Assembly: GCA_963781785.1 (NCBI GenBank)
Contig: CAWAHD010000001.1
Span: 2,294,001 to 2,358,000, forward strand
From: CAWAHD01 sp963781785
Lineage (GTDB): Bacteria; Planctomycetota; Planctomycetia; Isosphaerales; Isosphaeraceae
Length of the DNA: 64,000 bases
Direction of reading: 5' to 3'
Shown: positions 57,080 to 64,000 of the stretch, piece by piece
How positions within the stretch are numbered: the first letter of the stretch is position 1
How the letters are laid out: each line of letters begins with the position of its first letter
Program-made: the position numbers and the translations under genes
The notes under the pieces: generated by a model
Told to the model about the DNA's origin: nothing
The model's input: the letters and a program-made list of their open reading frames with translations, nothing else
The model's database searches: none

Positions 57080-58195
57080 TCACCGAGCGGCCGGCCGGGG
57101 ATACTTCAGGATTTGACCGGCGGCCGCTGACGCGTACACGCTGCGACCGTCGGTGGAGGGAATGACGTGAGCCGGAGCGAGGCCCTCGCCCAGGACCTCG
57201 GCCAGAGCCCGGTCGGGGGCCAGCGCCGGCTTTCCGGTTTTCGGGTCGAGCTCAAGCGCGCTCTGGCAGAGCCGCCAGGAGCTTGCGCCGGGTCCGCGCG
57301 TCAGGTAAACGAGCGTGAGCCGGCCGTCGGAACCGACCGATACGCTGGGAAACCGCTCGACCAAGGGCACTAGGGCGGCCGAGCGAGAACCCGACGCAGT
57401 CAGCCGGCCCGCCGCGACGATGGCGTCGGCGTCTTCGCTCATCTGGAGCCACCAGATCGTGGACGGCGCATAGACTCGTTTGCCCCCCACTTCCTCCTGG
57501 CGTCGCAATGAGACGATGACAAAAGGGCGCAGCCTTGGATCCGGCGACCACTCCGGGTCCGCCAGGTACGTCTCGCCCGGTCCGGGCCGCTCACACCGCC
57601 ACGCGACCGGATCAAGCTCCCCGGCCCGCTTCCAGCTCCCCGCGCGGCGGTCTTTCTGGTTCGGTGGGGTCCCATCATCACCATCGCCGTTGAGACGGCA
57701 GCGATGAAGCTGACCGTCTCCGGCGGGAAAGAGAAACTCTCGGGGCCGGCCAGGGACCCAGCAGGGCCGGCCCGTCGGCAGGACTTCCAGGTTGACCCGG
57801 CCGAGCACGGTTCCATCCGAGACCCGGAACAGGCCCATTCCGCAGAACGCCATTTTTTCCGATTCGCCGACACGGCTCACCCAACGGCCCGCCGCCTCGA
57901 GCTTTCCATCCTGGTCGCGCCAGGGTGACACGCTCAAAAGCCCCCACTTCTCCGCCGCGGGAACCACGAGCGGTTCTGTCCGTCCGGTCGTTCGGTCAAC
58001 GAGATGATACTCTTCCTTGCTGCGATCCTCGGGGTGCGCTACCAGGGCGGCGTCGTGAGCGGCCGCATTCCACGAGAAATAGGTTGGGGAACTGGCGGAA
58101 TGCGCTCCCACACCCAGGATTCCGGCACCCATTGCAACCAGCACCCAGGCGATCGCCAGGAGCGCTACCAGCCTGATCAATGTCATCAGATTCAT
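57080..58195 (-). CDS. membrane-anchored protein, possibly a beta-propeller
   Basis: 371 residues. One N-terminal helix (LIRLVALLAIAWVLVAMGAG), then a soluble part with repeated strands that read like propeller blades (YFSWNAAAHDAALVAHPEDR, WLQMSEDADAIVAAGRLTAS, AHVIPSTDGRSVYASAAAGQ). No clear family or catalytic motif. It lies just upstream of the DUF4159 gene on the same strand, about 100 bases apart, and may be co-transcribed. Confidence 0.68.
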   Translation of the reverse strand: MNLMTLIRLVALLAIAWVLVAMGAGILGVGAHSASSPTYFSWNAAAHDAALVAHPEDRSKEEYHLVDRTTGRTEPLVVPAAEKWGLLSVSPWRDQDGKLEAAGRWVSRVGESEKMAFCGMGLFRVSDGTVLGRVNLEVLPTGRPCWVPGRPREFLFPAGDGQLHRCRLNGDGDDGTPPNQKDRRAGSWKRAGELDPVAWRCERPGPGETYLADPEWSPDPRLRPFVIVSLRRQEEVGGKRVYAPSTIWWLQMSEDADAIVAAGRLTASGSRSAALVPLVERFPSVSVGSDGRLTLVYLTRGPGASSWRLCQSALELDPKTGKPALAPDRALAEVLGEGLAPAHVIPSTDGRSVYASAAAGQILKYPRPAAR

Positions 58196-58989
58196 GATTT
58201 ATGTGCTCTTCGGTTGATCATTCTCTCGAACCTGACCGCACGGTGCGGCGGTTGCCGTTTTGAAAAGCGTCGTCATGTTCAGGTTGAGCGGAACGTGGTT
58301 CGCCCAAGGCTTGGGCCAGCGAAAGCAATTTCGGCTGCCATTTCCGCGAGAGGAAGGACCGGAGTTGCACCAACAAAAGCAAGTTCGGCGCCATACCGCC
58401 AGGGCGACGGATGGGGCCGCACGCACTGCGGCCGATCCGGACGCAGCATAATCGACATAAGATGACACAAATCAATCAGATGTGGATAGCGTCTGGTCGT
58501 CGCACGGATCTTGAAAATGGCCGAGAAAGTAGTTCCCGTGAAGGAGGTGAACATGCCCGCGGTTTGCGCACGCCGCACGACCTGTCGGCACGACTCGACA
58601 TTGCTGTTTAAAATAGCGTCTCGTCATTTGCAAAGGAAGGGAATTGGTCCGTTATTATTGAAATGTGACGGGGCGGGACGGGGGTGGTGCAGCGCAGGCA
58701 GCGCAACCGGCTCGCAACGCACTCTTGCGAAGGGTCAGTGGTCGGGGCACCATCAGGCACAAAAGTTTCGCACGCTCTCTCCGTTTTGCGTGTTTGCTTG
58801 AATCACCCGTCGTCTTCGACTTAGAATACGTTTGAAAAGATAATTGGCTCACGCGGTATCAGAAGGCCGGGGGGTGCGTCGTCCTCACGCAGGCGGCACG
58901 CCCCGGGGTCAGGAGCCGGCCTGCGGGGCCAATCCGACCTCGGGCAACTGGGTTCCGGTTCATCCTTCATCCTTTTTCCTCGAGGTCGC
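58196..58989. other. intergenic upstream of moxR, with one decayed REP-like unit
   Basis: No convincing gene; short frames on both strands lack motifs. GTGAAGGAGGTGAACATG at 58540-58557 looks like a ribosome site and start, but the frame that follows has no clear protein character. A weak copy of the G-rich repeat lies at 58731-58775. Confidence 0.45.
58731..58775 (+). repeat. decayed G-rich REP-like unit
   Basis: CTCTTGCGAAGGGTCAGTGG followed by TCGGGGCACCATCAGGCACA parallels the unit left of the DUF559 gene (CTTGCGAAGGGGGGGTTAGG, then TGGTCCCGGCACGACCAGACACA). The G runs are shorter, so it probably no longer folds as well. Confidence 0.45.
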
Positions 58990-60021
<1,032 letters not shown>

Positions 60022-60073
60022 GCCAGCCGGGCGGATGGCTGCGGGCAGGTTCGAGTGCCAGAGGGAGCACCTG

Positions 60074-60974
60074 ATGGCGGGGACGGCCGAGAAATACCTG
60101 AAGCCCGAGGTGATCCGCCAGGTCGCCCGGCTGGATCTCCGCGCCCGGTTCATCGTCGAGGGTTTCATCTCGGGTCTGCACGCCAGTCCGTTCCAGGGTT
60201 TTTCGGTCGAGTTCTCCGAGCATCGCAAGTATTCTCCGGGCGACAACATTTCCGACATCGACTGGAACGTTTATGCCAAGACCGACCGGTTTTACATCAA
60301 GAAGTTCCAGGCGGAGACCAACCTGACGGGCTATCTGGTGATGGACCTCTCGGGCTCGATGGGATACACTTACAGGCAGGAGCTGACCAAGTTCGAGTAC
60401 GGGATCAGCCTGGCTGCGGCCCTCTGTTACTTGATGATTCGCCAGCAGGATCCGGTTGGATTGATCGCGTTTGATCAGAAGATCCGGCAGAGCCTGGCAC
60501 CGGGGAGCAAACGATCTCAGCTCGGCAACATGCTATCGCTTCTGGCCAAGCTGAAACCGGCGGGCACGACGTCGATCGAAGCCAGCTTGCACCAGGTCGC
60601 AAGTATGCTCAGGCACCGCAGTCTCGTGATGCTCTTCAGCGACCTTCTCGGAGACCCAGAGCCCATCTTGAAGGCCATTCATCGGCTTCGATTCGCCGGC
60701 CACGACATCATCATCTTTCATATTCTCGACGAGGCCGAGGCCGAGTTTCCCTTCGAAGGCATGCTTCGGCTGGAGGACAACGAGACCAACGAGACGCTCG
60801 AGGTCGACGCCGAGGCGATCAAGGCCGACTACCTGGACGAGGTCGCCAAGTTTCGCGGCACGTATCGCCACGAGTGCGAGCGCGCGCGGATCGACTATGT
60901 TCCACTGCACACGGGAATGCCATTTGACAAGGCCTTGATGAGCTACTTGCTCACGAGGCAAGCGCCGCGCTTGA
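60074..60974 (+). CDS. DUF58 protein (vWA-like)
   Basis: About 300 residues from ATG 60074 (site GAGGGAGC). Conserved blocks are RFIVEGFISGLHASPFQGFS, KYSPGDNISDIDWNVYAKTD, the MIDAS-like LVMDLSGSMGYT and PAGTTSIEASLHQVA. DUF58 proteins work with MoxR. As given, the frame runs without a stop into the next gene. In the +1 frame a TGA stands at 60972-60974, just after the expected end LMSYLLTRQ, and GGGAG plus ATG 60989 follow. The fusion is therefore probably caused by a one-base error near 60950-60970; the end given is the inferred one. Confidence 0.8.
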
Positions 60975-60988
60975 GGGAGTCACGAGAG

Positions 60989-63200
60989 ATGTCGCTGATC
61001 CATGTCGGGCTGGCGGCGGGGGCGGCGCTGGCGGCGCTACCGGTGATTCTGCACCTGTTCATGCGGCAGACACCCAAGCACGTGATCTTTCCGGCCCTGC
61101 GGCTGATCCGCGAGCGGCAGCGGCAATCGAAGAAGCGGATGCGGATCAAGAACTGGTTGTTGCTCCTGGCGCGGATGGCGATTCTGGCCCTCATGGCGCT
61201 GGCCCTGGCCAGGCCCCAGATCTATTCCGACGTACCCTTGGGTGACGAATCGATGCCGGTGGCGCTGGGCCTGGTCTTCGACACCAGCCTGTCGATGGAA
61301 TACAAAGACAAGGACAAGTCCCGGCTGGACGAGGCGAAGGACCGGGCCAAGGAGATCGTGGCGAAGCTTCCCGACTCCAGCCAGGTCTTCGTGGTCGACT
61401 CGGCCGTGCCCGGGGCCCCGATCGGGCTGTCGCCGGCGTCGGCGCTCAAGCAGATCGAGGGCCTGAAGGTGCATCCCGTGAACCGGCTTTTGAACGAGGT
61501 CATGGGTCAGGTGTACCCCGCGGTCGCCGAGTGCGACCGGCCGGCCCGCATGGTGTACGTCTTGACCGATCTGTGCCGTTCGGCGTGGGCTCCCGGACGG
61601 CCGGCGGAGGGGGTCGACGAAGTCGCGAAGCTCAAGTCGAAAAAGGGCTCGAACCTCGCCACATTCATCCTGCGGCTGGCTCCCAAGGAGATCCAGAACT
61701 TCGGCGTCGAGTCCGCCGATCCCACCCCGAGCGTCGTGCCCCAGGGGATGCCGGTCGAGATTCGCAGCCGGATTCGCTACGAGGGCCAGAAGCCCGGCAA
61801 ACGCTTGGTCGAGTTCGAGCTCGACGGGCAGAAACGAGGTGAGAAGCCAATCGAGGTCGAGCCCAATAACGCGGTGGAAGTGAGCTTCCCCGCCCGGCTC
61901 CGGGACGGCGACCTCCACCAGGGCTCGATCAAGCTCTCCGGGTCGCCCGACCCGTTCGACCAGGACGACATCCGCTATTTCACGTTCCGCGTGCGGCCGT
62001 CGCTCAAGGTCTTGATCGTTTCGGAGTTGCGAATCGACTCCGAGCTCGTGGCCAGGGCGCTCGATCCGCACCCCGACGTGCCGGGGCCGCGACCGATTGT
62101 GGTCGAGTGGGTGCGCACGCCGGACCTCGCCAGCCGGTACAGAGGCGAGCTTCAGTCATTCGCGGCGATCTTTTTGCTTAATGTCAGGGACCTCTCCGAG
62201 GCCGATTGGGGGCCGCTGAACCGCTACGTGCACGAAGGCGGCGGGCTGGTGGTCGCGCCCGGGTACCTGAGCCGCCCGGAGGCCTACAATAATCCGGTCG
62301 CCATCCAGGTCCTGCCCGCGCAGCTTGCGGAGAGCCCCCACGCGGCCAAGCCCCCGACCACGATCGCCAAGATCGGCAACGTAACGCACCCGCTGTTCAC
62401 GCAGTATGGCAAGGATCTCGACAGCATGATGGCACAGGTGCCGGTTTACCGGTACTGGCCAACGCGCGAGCCCGCCGAAGGCGCGCACACGCTCCTCAGC
62501 TTTGCCGACCTGGCACCCGCTCTCCTGGAGCGGACCATCCAGGGGCCCAAGGCGGGCCGGGTCCTACTCTGGACCACCCCGCTGTCGCGCCGGCCTGACT
62601 CGGGCGGCGCCATGCGCCGCCGACCCCGGGGCCTGGAGCGAGTTCCCCCTGCCGGCTTACGGCTGGTCATTCTTCGTCTTGATGAATCAGACCGTGCCCT
62701 ACCTGGCTGGAGTGGCCGACGAGCCCCTCAATTATAACGCGGGCGAGAGCCCTTCCCTGCGCCTGGAGCCGAGTCTGCATTTGACGAACTTCGTCTTGAA
62801 CAGCAGCGACGCCCAGGTCAAGCCGCGGGCCCTGGCCACGCCGAGCAACCAGTTTCTCGAGATTGCTGCGCCCCAGGAGCTGGGTCTCTGGACCGTCAAG
62901 GCGACGGCACCCGACAATCACGTGACGACCCTGGGGTTCAGTGTCAATCCCCCGCCGGGGGAGAGCCAGTTCACCATTCTGGAGCGGACCGATCTCGACG
63001 GGATCTTCGGCAAGGACCGCTATCGACTGGCCGATGATGCCGTGGCGCACAAGGAAGAAGAGCGGAAAGCGCGGTTCGGCTACGAGATCTTTCCCTGGCT
63101 CATGTTCCTGATCTTGATGGTCGTCACCCTGGAGAACTTCCTCGCGAACACGTTTTATCGAGAGCCCGCCCAGGCCAAGGCCGCCGGCCTGACGGCGTGA
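60989..63200 (+). CDS. BatA-like membrane protein with vWA domain, frameshifted
   Basis: About 737 residues. N-terminal BatA region with two helices (LIHVGLAAGAALAALPVILH; NWLLLLARMAILALMALALA) around MRQTPKHVIFPALRLIRERQ. The vWA domain has the MIDAS motif VFDTSLSMEYKDKDK. A middle beta-rich part (RPSLKVLIVSELRIDSELVA) and a class I amidotransferase-like fold (VHEGGGLVVAPGYLSRPEAY) follow. Near 62610 the frame changes to DPGAWSEFPLPAYGWSFFVL and goes on to the C-terminal helix (FPWLMFLILMVVTLENFLAN). Probably anchors a complex served by MoxR. Confidence 0.82.
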
Positions 63201-63308
63201 GCCTCATCCGAGCGGAGGGTCGCGCAGGGCGCGATCCGCCGTGAGATCACCCGGCCGGAGGCTGCTTGTCCAGGGTCTTGCGGTTGGCGAACAGGGGCCC
63301 ACACCACC

Positions 63309-64000
63309 ATGTACCGCGACATCAGCGTCAGCGTGAGCCCGATCGGCGGCTCCTGGGTCTTCGTGATCGGGGCAGTCGGAGCGGTCACTTTTCTGACCCT
63401 GTATGCGTATAACCGCCGCTTGAGAGGCACGACCGGGCGCTGGCGCTGGGTTGCATTGGCGCTCCGACTCATGGCCTTGTTCCTCTGCCTGCTGGCGGCG
63501 CTGCGGCCGTCGGTGATTTTCAAGGAAAAGAAACGGCAACCCGCCTCGATTGTCGTCCTGGTGGACGACAGCTCCAGCATGAAGATCCAGGACGAGGTCC
63601 GTGGGCAATCACGGTGGGACGTCGCGCAGCAAACCATCCCCAAGATCAAGGAATTCGCCAAGACTCTGGGCCCTGACCTCCAGACCAGGTTCTTCGGCTT
63701 CGACTCCAAGCTGTTCGACCTCAAGGACAGCGAGCTCGACAAGCCTGGCAAGCCTGAGGGGCGCGAGACGGCGCTCGGTACGGCGATGGCCGAGGTCCAG
63801 AAGCGGCTGCAAGCATCGTCGCGGCGCATCGCCAAGATGGTGATCCTGTCGGATTTCACATCCAACAATGGTGCCGACCCGCTGGAAACCGCGCAGGCTC
63901 AAGGAGCAGGGGGTGTCGATCGTCACCGTGGGCCTGGGCACCGAGAACGCCGGGGCCTCTCATAAAGACATTTCGCTGCGGGATTTTGTGACCAGCCCGA
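63309..64000 (+). CDS. membrane vWA protein, 3' partial and frameshifted
   Basis: Begins MYRDISVSVSPIGGSWVFVI with two membrane helices (VIGAVGAVTFLTLYAYNRR; WVALALRLMALFLCLLAALR), then a vWA domain with MIDAS motif VVLVDDSSSMKIQD and KMVILSDFTSNNGADPLETA. Near 63892 an extra C breaks the frame; the other frame gives RLKEQGVSIVTVGLGTENAG and runs to the window end (SHKDISLRDFVTSP). Large planctomycete proteins of this type reach 700-900 residues, so most of it lies beyond the window. Fourth gene of the moxR set. Confidence 0.8.

Noticed and set aside
58540..58801. small gene after GAAGGAGGTGAACATG
   Set aside because: The ribosome-site-like sequence is good, but the protein that follows is short, Arg/Cys-rich and runs into a decayed repeat; too weak to call.

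Overview
The window reads as a chromosomal segment of a high-G+C planctomycete (phylum Planctomycetota; an Isosphaeraceae-like member is my best guess, inferred and not computed). The main marks are a DUF1559 protein with a pilin-like N-terminus and an H-X9-DG C-terminus, a MoxR/DUF58/BatA-type cluster next to a DUF4159 protein with cyclase-like repeats, a CRTAC1/ASPIC-UnbV protein, two REP-associated (Y1/RAYT) transposases, and genes for a Gram-negative outer membrane (LpxK, heptosyltransferase, HldE, TolC-like lipoproteins). No rRNA, tRNA or CRISPR array was found.

Layout. 1-6.7 kb: the end of a GT2 sugar transferase, then a tightly overlapping minus-strand operon (isocitrate/isopropylmalate-type dehydrogenase, LpxK, an uncharacterised DHS-like protein, GT9 heptosyltransferase, SDR epimerase) and a DUF962 membrane protein. 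7.4-16.9 kb: a TolC-like lipoprotein, a small conserved protein, an HU protein with a basic tail, a UDP-glucuronate epimerase behind a secreted glycosidase-like protein, an exported PIMT and a zinc-ribbon protein. 17-18.3 kb: HpnI-like glycosyltransferase. 18.5-26.3 kb: a mobile, decayed region with two RAYTs, an IS481-like element, a complete IS1380-family element, hairpin repeats and two DUF6165 remnants. 26.5-31.1 kb: a coiled-coil exported protein, DUF423, FolC and HldE. 31.4-35.6 kb: two coupled, uncharacterised membrane-anchored coiled-coil proteins, the first with a very long Gly/Ser-rich linker. 35.6-36.6 kb: a DUF559 gene between inverted G-rich repeats. 36.7-42.4 kb: an efflux set (FtsX/MacB-type permease, HlyD-type adaptor, TolC-like lipoprotein). 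43-44.5 kb: DUF1559 protein and a small lipoprotein. 45.3-51.3 kb: two TIM-barrel isomerase-like genes, a UbiA prenyltransferase and an inositol-3-phosphate synthase, resembling an Ebo-type cluster, split by an IS4-family element. 51.7-64 kb: CRTAC1 protein, DUF4159 protein, a beta-propeller-like protein, then moxR, DUF58, batA-like and a vWA gene running off the end.

Several genes serve one task, building the outer envelope: LpxK phosphorylates lipid A precursors, HldE makes ADP-heptose, GT9 transfers heptose, and the epimerases and GT2 supply other sugars. The MoxR/DUF58/BatA/vWA set is probably a chaperone-like system at the membrane.

Two features colour the whole window. First, at least a dozen otherwise well-conserved genes are each split by one-base indels, often at short G/C runs; I read most as sequence errors, and give such genes as single CDS with the shift noted. 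Second, a G-rich hairpin repeat (core CCCCC-TTCGCAA-GGGGG) recurs about eleven times between 35.6 and 50.1 kb, mostly as inverted pairs, one pair enclosing a DUF559 gene and another holding the IS4 element.
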